A stretch of DNA of 64,000 nucleotides from positions 62,001 to 126,000 of the forward strand of contig NZ_MUYV01000006.1 of the NCBI RefSeq assembly GCF_002014855.1, read 5' to 3'. A program made the position numbers and the translations under genes. This document shows positions 1 to 8,546 of this stretch, in pieces. A model generated the notes under the pieces. The model was not told where the DNA came from. It searched no databases and was given only the letters and a program-made list of their open reading frames with translations. Position 1 is the stretch's first letter; every line of letters begins with the position of its first letter. This DNA comes from Moraxella porci DSM 25326. Lineage in GTDB: Bacteria > Pseudomonadota > Gammaproteobacteria > Pseudomonadales > Moraxellaceae.

Positions 1-2
1 GC

Positions 3-629
3 GATTGGACGGATGTCTCCATCAGTGAACTGCATGGGATCATGACAGGCATCATGACGGCGTGTCACGCCACCGATGTCGATGGCTGGGCGCAGATTCT
101 TGAAGAGCTGAGCTTTGAGCTGCCGAATGAGGCGGCGCTTGAACTGTTAACTGAATATGCTGAGGATGTCAGTTTCGCGCTCAAAGACAAAGACGATGCT
201 TATGGCTATGAGCCGCTGGTGCCAGATGATGAGCATGAGCTGTATGAACGCGTCCTTGCGCTCAAAGATTGGGCGGGCGGCTACATCACAGGCGTGGGTG
301 TGACGCAGATTGGCTTAACTGCTGAAGAAAATGAGCTGATGCGCACGCTGATGGAGATCGCCGCGATTCGCCTAGATGATGAAGAAAGCTTGGAGGGTGG
401 CGAGGAAATGTGGCTGCAGCTATTTGAGTTTGCGCGGATGGTGCCTGTCAGCTTGGCGACCAGATCGCGTAAGCATGTCAAGGATCTGGCGCTGCTTAAG
501 GGTCTGGCACCCGATGCCAAAACAGCGCAAGAGATCAAGGGTCTGGCACCCGATGCCAAAACAGCGCAAGAGATCGCGGCAGCCAAGCTTAGCGTGCCTG
601 TCGTCGATGCGATGGCAAAGAAACAATAA
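3..629 (+). CDS. UPF0149 (YgfB-like) family protein, 5' end cut off by the window
   Basis: The reading frame is open to the left edge, and the family-typical stretch SELHGIMTG lies before the first ATG at 42, so the true start is outside the window. Further family features are PDDEHELYERVLALKDW and an acidic EEMWLQLFEFARMV segment near the C-terminus. Members are small cytosolic proteins; YgfB has been reported as a regulator in Pseudomonas, but no reaction is established. Oddity: residues KGLAPDAKTAQEI occur twice in direct succession near the C-terminus, from a perfect 39-bp duplication. ribF follows 8 bp downstream on the same strand, so the two may be co-transcribed. Confidence 0.8.
   Translation, partial: DWTDVSISELHGIMTGIMTACHATDVDGWAQILEELSFELPNEAALELLTEYAEDVSFALKDKDDAYGYEPLVPDDEHELYERVLALKDWAGGYITGVGVTQIGLTAEENELMRTLMEIAAIRLDDEESLEGGEEMWLQLFEFARMVPVSLATRSRKHVKDLALLKGLAPDAKTAQEIKGLAPDAKTAQEIAAAKLSVPVVDAMAKKQ
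498..575 (+). repeat. perfect 39-bp tandem duplication inside the UPF0149 gene
   Basis: Bases 498-536 and 537-575 are identical 39-mers. The unit is a multiple of three, so the frame is kept and 13 residues are duplicated. The lack of any mismatch suggests a recent event. Confidence 0.95.
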
Positions 630-637
630 GTCTGGCC

Positions 638-1612
638 ATGCAAATCATATCATTAGACATTCATGCGCTGCCCACACTGCCACCGCTGGCACTGACGATC
701 GGCAACTACGATGGCGTGCATTTGGGGCATCAGGCGCTGCTATCGGCACTGATTGATGATGCCAGCAGCATGTCTTTGGCTTCGGCGGTGATGGTGTTCG
801 AGCCGCAGCCTAGAGAGTTTTTTAGCCCACAAAACCCACCGCCAAGGCTAACTAGCCTGCCAGAAAAAGCCGCGCAGATCGCCAAGCTTGGCATTGATTA
901 TCTATTGGTGGCAAGCTTTGATGAGGCGTTTCGTTCATTATCAGCACAGGATTTTGTTCAATTATTAAACAATTTAACCGTCCGCCATCTGGTGCTGGGC
1001 GATGATTTTCGCTTTGGCCATGATCGAACAGGGGATCAAGCGTTTTTGTTGCAGTCGGGCTTGTCAGTGGATAATCTGCACAGTGTTGTCGCTGCAGGCG
1101 TGCGCATCAGCTCATCACTGGTGCGCAAGGCTTTGGCAGACGGTGATCTGGATCGCGCCAAAGTGCTACTTGGTCGAGACTACGCCATCACGGGCGAGGT
1201 GCTGCATGGCGATAAAATCGGCCGCACGCTTGATTTTCCCACCGCCAATGTCGCTCTATCGCGCCAAAAGCCTGCCTTGCATGGTGTGCTGGCTGCTGAT
1301 GTCATCGCATATCGAGATGGCCAAAAGATCGACTGGCAAGCGTTGGGTACAGGCGGCGTGGCAGGTCTGAGTGCTGGCAGTTTATTTGGGGCGGCAAGTA
1401 TTGGCCTGCGTCCGAGTGTCAATGGCAAAGATTGGCGGCTAGAGGTGCATTTGCCTGAATTTTCAGGGGATCTGTATGGCGTGACCCTGCAGGTGATTTT
1501 TCGGCATTTTTTACATAGCGAGCGTCATTATGACAGTCTGGCAGCTTTAAAATCAGGCATCGAACAGGATGTGCAGGCGCTGCTGGATTGGCGAGATGGC
1601 CAGATGATCTAA
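638..1612 (+). CDS. ribF: bifunctional riboflavin kinase / FAD synthetase
   Basis: Converts riboflavin to FMN and then FAD in the cytosol. The N-terminal half (about residues 1-170) is the FMN adenylyltransferase domain, with the nucleotidyltransferase signature GNYDGVHLGHQALL near residue 22. The C-terminal half (about 180-310) is the flavokinase domain, with GRTLDFPTANV carrying the PTAN motif. At 324 residues it is normal length for a proteobacterial RibF. The ATG at 638 directly precedes the conserved N-terminus. A terminator follows at 1622, and trmB converges on it. ileS, the common neighbour in other gammaproteobacteria, is not next to it here. Confidence 0.95.
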   Translation: MQIISLDIHALPTLPPLALTIGNYDGVHLGHQALLSALIDDASSMSLASAVMVFEPQPREFFSPQNPPPRLTSLPEKAAQIAKLGIDYLLVASFDEAFRSLSAQDFVQLLNNLTVRHLVLGDDFRFGHDRTGDQAFLLQSGLSVDNLHSVVAAGVRISSSLVRKALADGDLDRAKVLLGRDYAITGEVLHGDKIGRTLDFPTANVALSRQKPALHGVLAADVIAYRDGQKIDWQALGTGGVAGLSAGSLFGAASIGLRPSVNGKDWRLEVHLPEFSGDLYGVTLQVIFRHFLHSERHYDSLAALKSGIEQDVQALLDWRDGQMI

Positions 1613-1621
1613 CAACTCATC

Positions 1622-1652
1622 AAAAAGCCAAGCTGTGATACTTGGCTTTTTT
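1622..1652 (+). terminator. intrinsic terminator after ribF
   Basis: Stem AAAAAGCCAAG / CTTGGCTTTTT with an 8-nt loop and a T-run, starting 10 bp after the ribF stop. The A-rich left flank could also let it act on trmB transcripts arriving from the other side. Confidence 0.85.
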
Positions 1653-1681
1653 ACTGGGGTGAATCGGCGATCCTAGGCGCA

Positions 1682-2485
1682 TTATGCCTTGATATAAATC
1701 AAATCCCACACGCCATGACCATGGGTGATGCCGCGCTGTTCAAATTTGGTCAATGGGCGATAGTCAGGACGAGGTGCAAAATTCCCTACGCCATGCGGAT
1801 TGGTCAAGGTTGGCATGGTGTCAAGCACTTCTAGCATCCAAAAAGCATAATGCTCCCAATCGGTCGCTGCATGGAATTTGCCACCTGTACTCAGCACGCG
1901 CACGACTTTTTCCATGCGGTCATGGGTGACGAAGCGGCGTTTATAATGACGCTTTTTTTGCCATGGATCGGGGAAATATAATTGCACGGTATCAAGATGA
2001 TTATCAGGCAGATTATCCAGTAGGGCGATGGCATCACCGTTGATGACTTTTAGGTTAGTTAAGCCCATCTCATCCGCCAGTAGTGCTAGGCGGCCGATGC
2101 CCGGCTCATGCACTTCGATGCCGATGAAGTTGGTCTGTGGGGCGTTTTTTGCCATCTCAAGCAGGCTATCACCCATCCCAAAGCCGATCTCAAGGGTAAG
2201 CGGTGCATCACTGCCATTTGGCGTATCGGCGAATAACGCACGCAAATCAGTGATGTGGCTGACATCGCCAAGCTTACCAAGCTCGCCTGTGCTATTGACA
2301 TAAATATGCCCAAGACTGCCACCCACCAGCACTTGCTCGACTTGCTGGCTCATGTGGGTACGGCGTTTCATAAAGGTATTGATTTTGCGAAACTGCTCAG
2401 GTGTCTGTGCAAGCTTGGCAAGTCGTGTGCTGATTTCGTCGGTATCGATGACAGGGCTGTCTGCTTGGGTGGTTGAATTTGTCAT
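1682..2485 (-). CDS. trmB: tRNA (guanine-N7-)-methyltransferase
   Basis: Methylates G46 in the variable loop of tRNAs using S-adenosylmethionine. The SAM-binding motif [16 protein letters not shown] and the TrmB signature [15 protein letters not shown] are both present in the right order. At 267 residues it is slightly longer than usual because of an N-terminal extension of about 40 residues before the conserved RRTHMSQQ segment. A shorter start is possible, but the ATG at 2485 fits the open frame. It is a single gene, convergent with ribF. Confidence 0.93.
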   Translation of the reverse strand: MTNSTTQADSPVIDTDEISTRLAKLAQTPEQFRKINTFMKRRTHMSQQVEQVLVGGSLGHIYVNSTGELGKLGDVSHITDLRALFADTPNGSDAPLTLEIGFGMGDSLLEMAKNAPQTNFIGIEVHEPGIGRLALLADEMGLTNLKVINGDAIALLDNLPDNHLDTVQLYFPDPWQKKRHYKRRFVTHDRMEKVVRVLSTGGKFHAATDWEHYAFWMLEVLDTMPTLTNPHGVGNFAPRPDYRPLTKFEQRGITHGHGVWDLIYIKA

Positions 2486-2669
2486 AAAAGGGCGTAAAAT
2501 GTTAGCTTAAAAATAGCCGTCATTATAATGTGTTTTGTGATTTTGAACAAGCGGACAAACTTGTCTGCGATGCAATCGGCTGTTGCTGTTTAGCGTTCGT
2601 CTGTTCTGATTTTTATTTTTTTGCCAAATTTGCCAATCCAATCCAAGCCAAATTAAGTTAAGCCAAGTT

Positions 2670-3611
2670 ATGTTTCGTTTACCGTTTTTAGAAGATTCCA
2701 CGCCACCGCCATTTTATCAGGCGACCATCAGTGCTGCCAAGCGTCGCAAGCTTGATCAGTGGTTTATCGGTCATCGCTCGCAGGCGTATTATTTGAAGCG
2801 ATTTGATGAATTTGATCGGGTGGGCAAGCTACACGCGCGTTGGCATTGGGCGGCGTTTTTTATGACTTTTGGGTGGCTTTTGTATCGCAAGCGCTACTTG
2901 GACTGTGTGGTGTATTGTGTCGCGGGTTGGTCATTTATCAAGGTGAATATTGCCATCATCTTGGCGGTGAGTGAGTTTGTGCTGATTGGGCATTTGCCTG
3001 ATGCTTGGCAGGTGATGGCTCGTGTGGGGATTGGGCTTGGGGTATGGCTATTTTGGGCGGGCATGGTGGCGAGATGGGCGGATGCGTATTATTATCGCAT
3101 GGCTCGGCGTGAGATCGCTGATGCACTAGAGCTGTACCCTGATGATGACGAAGCGCAGCGGGCGCATCTACAGTACGAAGGCGGAGTGAGTTTGGTGGGC
3201 CTGTCGGTGGCGTTTGTGATTTTTGGGATTTTGTTGTCGGTGATTGCGACGGTGTTTGTGCCGATGTATGCCAAGCACCAAGAGCAACAAGTCCTGCATG
3301 AAGTCTATACCGAAGCCAGTGCCATCGCCAAACAGGTCGATGTGGTGATGGCAAGTACAGGGCAGTGTCCGACCGATCGTCAAGTCACAAGTAGCACGCA
3401 TCGAGCCGAGATTCACATCACTAAGGCACCAGCTGGCATACGCACTGACTGTGCGGTGGTGGCAAGGATTACAGGGGCGTATTATCCGATTCGCTATCTA
3501 AATGGGCGGACGCTGACGATTTATCATGACAAAACTAGTGACGGCACTGTACTGTGGCGATGCCAGTCGTCTTTATCCAAAAAACAATCACCAAAGCATT
3601 GTTTGGACTAG
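2670..3611 (+). CDS. inner-membrane protein with a DUF2628-like membrane domain and a pilin-like C-terminal domain
   Basis: Function unknown. Residues about 50-150 hold hydrophobic segments in a layout resembling DUF2628 proteins (WHWAAFFMTFGWLLYRKRY). A further transmembrane helix lies near 175-200. The remaining ~110 residues look like the globular head of a type IV pilin: paired cysteines, a G-T-V-L-W-R-C-Q-S-S stretch and a final cysteine three residues from the end, as in pilin C-termini. There is no prepilin peptidase site, so the head would sit outside the membrane on its own anchor. The DUF2628 match is a judgement from pattern; the pilin-like tail is the stronger resemblance. The TraX-like gene starts 24 bp downstream. 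Confidence 0.6.
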   Translation: MFRLPFLEDSTPPPFYQATISAAKRRKLDQWFIGHRSQAYYLKRFDEFDRVGKLHARWHWAAFFMTFGWLLYRKRYLDCVVYCVAGWSFIKVNIAIILAVSEFVLIGHLPDAWQVMARVGIGLGVWLFWAGMVARWADAYYYRMARREIADALELYPDDDEAQRAHLQYEGGVSLVGLSVAFVIFGILLSVIATVFVPMYAKHQEQQVLHEVYTEASAIAKQVDVVMASTGQCPTDRQVTSSTHRAEIHITKAPAGIRTDCAVVARITGAYYPIRYLNGRTLTIYHDKTSDGTVLWRCQSSLSKKQSPKHCLD

Positions 3612-3634
3612 CCGCGATGATCAAAGAAAATGCG

Positions 3635-4348
3635 ATGACGACTTATCAGCTAAAGCTCATCACGCTTGTGGCGATGGTGATTGACCATGTGGCATGGGCG
3701 TGGGTGGACACCTACAGCATCACTGGCGAGCTGATGCATACCATCGGGCGTCTGGTCGCACCGATGATGGCGTATTTTTTGGCAATGGGTATCGCAAGCA
3801 CTCAAAATGCAGGGCGTTATCTTGGGCGGCTATTTGGCTTTGCTGTGATGTCACAGCCTGTGTTTATGTGGTTTCAGTACCAAATTGGTACGGTAGATGC
3901 CATCAGTGATGTCATGTGGGGCAATGTGCTATTTACGCTGACTGTCAGTTTGGCGGTGTTAATGGTGTGGCGACAAAAGTGGCCGATGGCGACCAAAGTG
4001 ATGGCTGTGATTGGCTTATGCTTGGTGGCAGATCTTAGCGAATATGGCATGGCGATGGTACTGTGGGCGATGATATTTGATCGCTTGCGACTGCACAAAG
4101 CGCAGATGCTGATGGTGTATGTGCTTAGCCTGCCCATTGCCTATATACTGATTTATGGTATTAATGCCACGGTGGGGCTGGGCGTGATGCATTTTGGATG
4201 GTTGTTGGCGGTGCCGCTGATTGCTTTACAACACGGCGTACAGGGGCGAGCGATACCCTTATGGCTTGGTGGTCGATATTTCTTTTATGGCTTTTATCCT
4301 GCGCATTTGGCAGTGATTGCGGTGGTGGTGTGGGCGCTTGGCGTTTGA
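3635..4348 (+). CDS. TraX-family membrane protein
   Basis: Polytopic inner-membrane protein of about 237 residues. It starts with the family-typical YQLKLITLVAMVIDHVAW and has an IGRLVAPMMAYFLA segment and a terminal FYPAHLAVI. TraX in the F plasmid acetylates the pilin N-terminus; chromosomal homologues are mostly uncharacterised and belong to the wider acyltransferase-3-like group. I chose the ATG at 3635 because it aligns with the start of the conserved region. An ATG at 3617 is possible, and starts further upstream would overlap the previous gene. The preceding gene ends in a pilin-like domain, which hints at a shared surface role, but that is inference. Confidence 0.72.
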   Translation: MTTYQLKLITLVAMVIDHVAWAWVDTYSITGELMHTIGRLVAPMMAYFLAMGIASTQNAGRYLGRLFGFAVMSQPVFMWFQYQIGTVDAISDVMWGNVLFTLTVSLAVLMVWRQKWPMATKVMAVIGLCLVADLSEYGMAMVLWAMIFDRLRLHKAQMLMVYVLSLPIAYILIYGINATVGLGVMHFGWLLAVPLIALQHGVQGRAIPLWLGGRYFFYGFYPAHLAVIAVVVWALGV

Positions 4349-4416
4349 TTATTTATTAATTAATTGACCCTCCAAATTCTTGGGTGGTTTGCCCAATGCT
4401 TAAACCAAAAATACAC

Positions 4417-6717
4417 TCACCAGCCCATCGGATCGACATCAATGCTCATCCTTACCGCCTTGGTACTTGGTAGTGCCTGCACTTGCCCCCACCAAGTATC
4501 CAAAAAACTGTGCAAGCTTGGTCTGTGCTTGGCAAGAATGAGCATCTGCACCTGATAGCGGTTGTTTTTCTTGGTCATCGGCGCATCGGCGACATTGATG
4601 GCAAAGGGGTGATTGGCAGGGATAAGCTGTCTTGCCTGTGCGATGGCATCTTTGGCTCGCGCATAATGACTGCTCTCGGCACGAATCAGTACGGCATGGC
4701 TAAATGGTGGCAAGCCAAGCATTTGGCGTTCGGTGAGTAGCTTTTGGGCAAAGGCATGATAACCATCACGCATGAGCGAGCTGAGTAGAGGGCTGTCTGG
4801 CTGCAGTGTCTGTATCAGCACCAGCCCTGATTTTTCGGCACGACCTGCACGACCCGCCACCTGAATGATCCGCTGTGCGGTATGCTCAGGCGAGCGAAAA
4901 TCAGGCGATAAAAACCCCAAATCAGCATTGGCAATCACCACCAGTGTGACATTGGGGAAGTGATGCCCCTTGGCAATCATCTGAGTGCCAACAAGTATCG
5001 CAGGTGCGCCTGTGTTGATTTGTCTGGTGATGACATCCCATGCGTCTTTTTTACGCATGGTGTCACGATCGATTTGCAAGATAGGATATACCGTTTGGCT
5101 CACCTGTGGATTGGCAAATAGGGCGTGCAGATGCTCGACCAGCCGAGTCGTACCTGTGCCGACGCTGTCGAGATTGGCACTATGGCAGTCAGGGCAGTGA
5201 CTTGGCATTGGTGTGATATAGCCACAGTGATGACAGCGTAGGGTGCTGTACATCGGCTGTAAGTTATTTTTGTGCACGGTCAAGTGCGCATCGCAGTTTG
5301 GGCAGTCTGCCTGATGACCACAGGCAGAGCAGATGAGTATCGGTGCATAGCCACGACGATTGAGAAATACCAGCACTTGCTCACCCTTATCCAGTCGTGC
5401 TCGTATCTCACGCACCGTCACAGGGGAGAGCGTGCTGTCACTGCTTTTGCCATCGGTGTGCATGGTGTGCTGTGTGCCCAGCCGCATATCGACAAGCTGA
5501 TATCTCACCGCTTTGGCATCCCCTGCACGGCGAGTGAGCATTAGACGGTGCAATTTACCATCTTGGACAAGCTTCATCTGCTCAAGGCTTGGTGTTGCCG
5601 TCCCAAGCACCACCACAATCTTGGCAAACATCGCTCGTACCATCGCTACATCACAGGCGTGATAGCGTAGATGGTCTTGCTGTTTATACGATGTGTCATG
5701 CGCTTCATCGATAATGATCAGACCAAGATGATCAAAGGGATACAGCACGCTTGAGCGAGTACCGATGATAATCTGAGCCACGCCAGTTTGGCAGTCATGC
5801 CAGCCGATGAGTCGCTCGCCATCGGCGAGATTGGAGTGTAGTACGCAGATATTGGCATCGAAGCGATCGCCAAATCGCGCACGAGTCTGCGGTGTCAGCC
5901 CAATCTCAGGCACGAGTATCAGCACTTGTTTACCCTGTGCGAGCGTATGTGCCATCGCTTGTAGATAGACTTCGGTTTTGCCCGAGCCTGTCACGCCATC
6001 GAGCAAAAATGCCTGATACTGACCGCCATCACAGGCATCGGTGATGGTATCGAGTGCCTGTGCCTGCTCGTCATTGAGCGTGAGCGCAGGGTGCTTGAGT
6101 GTCGCAGGACTGGGCATTGGTGGCTGTGGTAGAGTATCAAACGGCTCAATCAGCCCCTTATCCTGTAGTGTCGTCAGTACCTGCCGAGTCGCGCCAAGAC
6201 TCATCAGAGTTGTCTGACTGATGCCATCAGGATACTCTGTGAGTGTCTGCAATATCGCTCGCTGTTTCTTGGCGGTCTTTGGCAGGCGTGCGATGATGTC
6301 ATCAGCCGTAGCGGTTGATGCACCATCAGATAGGACGGCTCGATAATGGCGGATCGGCTGTGTGATAGCTTTGCCTTGGTTGATGAGTGTCGGTAGCATC
6401 ACGCTATACACATCACCAAGCGGATGATGATAGTAGTGCGATAGCCACTTGGCAAGTCGTACCAGCTCATCATCAATGATGGGCGCGCCATCAAGGATTT
6501 GCTCAATCGGCTTTAGCTTGGCTATTGGCACTTGACTATCAGTGCGGTCAATCAGCCCGACCACGATGCCGATGAGCAGACGACGACCAAAAGGCACAAG
6601 CACTCGCATCCCCACCTGTGGCAGGGGCAGATGTCTTGGGCAAAGATAATCAAAAAAATCCCCCACAGGCACCGCCAAAGCGACTTGGGCTAAGCTGTCA
6701 TGGTGCAAGTGGGGCAT
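4417..6717 (-). CDS. priA: primosomal replication restart helicase PriA
   Basis: 3'-5' DNA helicase that recognises stalled forks and reloads the replisome. The N-terminal DNA-binding part (about 1-110) begins with VALAVPVGDFFDYLCP. The Walker A motif DGVTGSGKTEVY lies near residue 242 and the DEAH box IIIDEAHDTSYKQ about 95 residues later. Eight cysteines in CxxC-type pairs (CSACGHQADCPNC, then CHHCGY and CPDC) form the two zinc sites, and QVAGRAGRAEK is helicase motif VI. Length (766) is normal. It converges on the TraX-like gene. Confidence 0.96.
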   Translation of the reverse strand: MPHLHHDSLAQVALAVPVGDFFDYLCPRHLPLPQVGMRVLVPFGRRLLIGIVVGLIDRTDSQVPIAKLKPIEQILDGAPIIDDELVRLAKWLSHYYHHPLGDVYSVMLPTLINQGKAITQPIRHYRAVLSDGASTATADDIIARLPKTAKKQRAILQTLTEYPDGISQTTLMSLGATRQVLTTLQDKGLIEPFDTLPQPPMPSPATLKHPALTLNDEQAQALDTITDACDGGQYQAFLLDGVTGSGKTEVYLQAMAHTLAQGKQVLILVPEIGLTPQTRARFGDRFDANICVLHSNLADGERLIGWHDCQTGVAQIIIGTRSSVLYPFDHLGLIIIDEAHDTSYKQQDHLRYHACDVAMVRAMFAKIVVVLGTATPSLEQMKLVQDGKLHRLMLTRRAGDAKAVRYQLVDMRLGTQHTMHTDGKSSDSTLSPVTVREIRARLDKGEQVLVFLNRRGYAPILICSACGHQADCPNCDAHLTVHKNNLQPMYSTLRCHHCGYITPMPSHCPDCHSANLDSVGTGTTRLVEHLHALFANPQVSQTVYPILQIDRDTMRKKDAWDVITRQINTGAPAILVGTQMIAKGHHFPNVTLVVIANADLGFLSPDFRSPEHTAQRIIQVAGRAGRAEKSGLVLIQTLQPDSPLLSSLMRDGYHAFAQKLLTERQMLGLPPFSHAVLIRAESSHYARAKDAIAQARQLIPANHPFAINVADAPMTKKNNRYQVQMLILAKHRPSLHSFLDTWWGQVQALPSTKAVRMSIDVDPMGW

Positions 6718-6762
6718 GATATTTCCCTATGATGGGTAACAGATGGCAGGCAGATGAGCGGC

Positions 6763-7668
6763 TTAGAGTGCCGACAGACGCTCAACGGATGGCGCATAAT
6801 AATACGCACCAGACACGGCGGTACTGACATGCTTGAGCAGCAGATCGATTTTGCCATCAGTTTCGCCAAACATCGATAACAGCTGCGCCTCGATATTCCA
6901 TAGGCGCGCTGCATAAGCAATGTACATCAGGCCATGCTCGCCAGTGACAGTGCCAAAAGGCAGGCTGCGACGGACGACTTCCAGTGTTTTGCCATCTTCT
7001 TTTAGGTTTGTGCGACCCAGATGCGAATCGGCTAGGCGTTTGGCTTTATCAAACTCGATATTGTCATCTTTGGAGCGACCGACGCAGTTTTCTTGATCAC
7101 GAATATCAAGCGCGTCCCACTTTTTAAGATCATGGCGGTATTTTTGTAGCATCACATAGCTGCCACCAGCATCCATACCATCGGCGATGGCGGCGACTGC
7201 TGACACATTGTCGCCTTGGGGATTTTCGGTGCCATCGACGAAGCCCTCAAGCCCGCGATTATCCACCCAGCGAAAGCCATGCGTCTCAGTCTTGATCGTG
7301 GCGATGCCATCAAAAATCGCCACCAGCTCTTTGGCTAGGCTAAAATTAATGTCATGGCGCATTGACTGGATATGAAATAGCAGATCATGCTGTGTGGCAG
7401 GGGCAAGTCCACCACCAAGCGGACGAAATGGCTTGATTTGACTGCCCTCACGGTCTTTGGCAAATCTCGCCCACGCATCTGCCCCAAAGCCGATGGTCAG
7501 ACCCAAAGATTCTCCAGGGAATTTGGTCTGTAATTGACCCAAGGCAGTGAGCGCATCACGGCAAGCAGCGGCGATGGCTTGGGTGTCATTAGTACAAAAA
7601 TCAGCTTCCATAAAAATACCAGCGCGGCAATGATCTGGAATGATGGCGGACTGTGGTGTGGCTGTCAT
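6763..7668 (-). CDS. DyP-type haem peroxidase
   Basis: Dye-decolorising peroxidase family, predicted to be cytosolic because there is no Tat or Sec signal. Diagnostic features are the GFVDGTENP motif with the catalytic aspartate, a histidine in SHLGRTNL as candidate proximal haem ligand, and the downstream VVRRSLPFG arginine region. At 301 residues it resembles the YfeX-type subgroup. It may use H2O2 on porphyrin-like substrates, but the natural substrate cannot be read from sequence. It lies 45 bp upstream of priA on the same strand and could be co-transcribed with it. Confidence 0.9.
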   Translation of the reverse strand: MTATPQSAIIPDHCRAGIFMEADFCTNDTQAIAAACRDALTALGQLQTKFPGESLGLTIGFGADAWARFAKDREGSQIKPFRPLGGGLAPATQHDLLFHIQSMRHDINFSLAKELVAIFDGIATIKTETHGFRWVDNRGLEGFVDGTENPQGDNVSAVAAIADGMDAGGSYVMLQKYRHDLKKWDALDIRDQENCVGRSKDDNIEFDKAKRLADSHLGRTNLKEDGKTLEVVRRSLPFGTVTGEHGLMYIAYAARLWNIEAQLLSMFGETDGKIDLLLKHVSTAVSGAYYYAPSVERLSAL

Positions 7669-7828
7669 GTGTTATCCTAGTAAAATCAAGGTGTGTTAAA
7701 GTCAGTTTGAAAATTAGACTAAATTGGTTATTATAACAAATTTTTGGCGATCCAAAAAGCGGATAAGCCCTTAGAGCATAACGCATTAAGGGCTTAATTA
7801 AGAGCTTGTCATCGATCTGGCGGCTTTG

Positions 7829-8209
7829 TTATGCCAACTGCAAAATCGCCTCAATCTCAACCACACCACCTTTTGGCAGGGCAGCGACCTGTACAGCGGC
7901 GCGGGCAGGATAAGGGGCGCTTAGACGCTCTTCAAAGACCGTGTTTAGTAGTGCAAAATCCGCCAAATCCGTCAATGAGACATTGAATTTGACCGTGTCA
8001 TTTAGGCTACCACCCGCGGCTTTAGCGATGGCCTCCAAATTATCAAATGCTTGGCGAGCTTGAGCGTCAAAGCCTTCTTTAAGCTCCATTGTCGCAGGAT
8101 CTAGACCCAGCTGACCTGAGATATAGACAGTGTTACCGACTTTGATGGCCTGTGAATAAGTACCGACTGCGGCAGGGGCATTATCGGTATGAATGACTTG
8201 TTTGCTCAT
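7829..8209 (-). CDS. ridA: RidA-family enamine/imine deaminase
   Basis: Hydrolyses reactive 2-aminoacrylate and related imines produced by PLP enzymes such as threonine dehydratase. The 126-residue protein carries YSQAIKVGNTVYISGQLGLDP at the N-terminus and YPARAAVQVAALPKGG with the key arginine near residue 104, followed by the conserved VEIEAI end. It is a standard-length, complete RidA. It sits just downstream of spoT and a small ORF on the same strand; the placement near spoT is seen in several gammaproteobacteria. Confidence 0.93.
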   Translation of the reverse strand: MSKQVIHTDNAPAAVGTYSQAIKVGNTVYISGQLGLDPATMELKEGFDAQARQAFDNLEAIAKAAGGSLNDTVKFNVSLTDLADFALLNTVFEERLSAPYPARAAVQVAALPKGGVVEIEAILQLA

Positions 8210-8268
8210 TTTATAACTCTTTTAGATCAGTTAATTTATTAGTAATGCCAAAACCCCATCAGCGCGCG

Positions 8269-8448
8269 TTACGCCTGCTTGGTGCGAAAATAAGCGCACA
8301 GCTTATCAAACAAGCTCATCGCCTCACCCGTATAAATGGTATTGGCAGGGGCGACATTGTCGGCAGTTTTTGGCAGAATGTTCGGTTCGACTTTGCCCAG
8401 AAAATGCGCAGCGTCTTTTTGGCTATTTAGATCAATTTTACAGCACAT
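8269..8448 (-). CDS. small hypothetical protein (59 aa)
   Basis: Not recognised. The start at 8448 is well supported: an AAAAGGAG Shine-Dalgarno sequence lies 8 nt before the ATG. An in-frame upstream start would ignore it. The product begins MCCKIDLNSQKDAAHF and has one more cysteine near the C-terminus. It has no membrane segment or signal peptide and looks cytosolic. It lies between spoT and ridA on the same strand, so it probably shares their transcript. The CC pair and spacing could suit metal or redox binding, but this is a guess. Confidence 0.6.
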   Translation of the reverse strand: MCCKIDLNSQKDAAHFLGKVEPNILPKTADNVAPANTIYTGEAMSLFDKLCAYFRTKQA

Positions 8449-8546
8449 AATCAAAGCTCCTTTTGTGAGTGATGCCACTTATAATAAAACAAATAGGCAA
8501 TCAATTTCAAGTATTTTTCATCGCTTGCCGGGTGTCTGTCATTGGT

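Noticed and set aside
3554..3634. Upstream extension of the TraX-like gene
   Set aside because: It would overlap the previous gene by 58 bp, and the conserved family start is at 3635.
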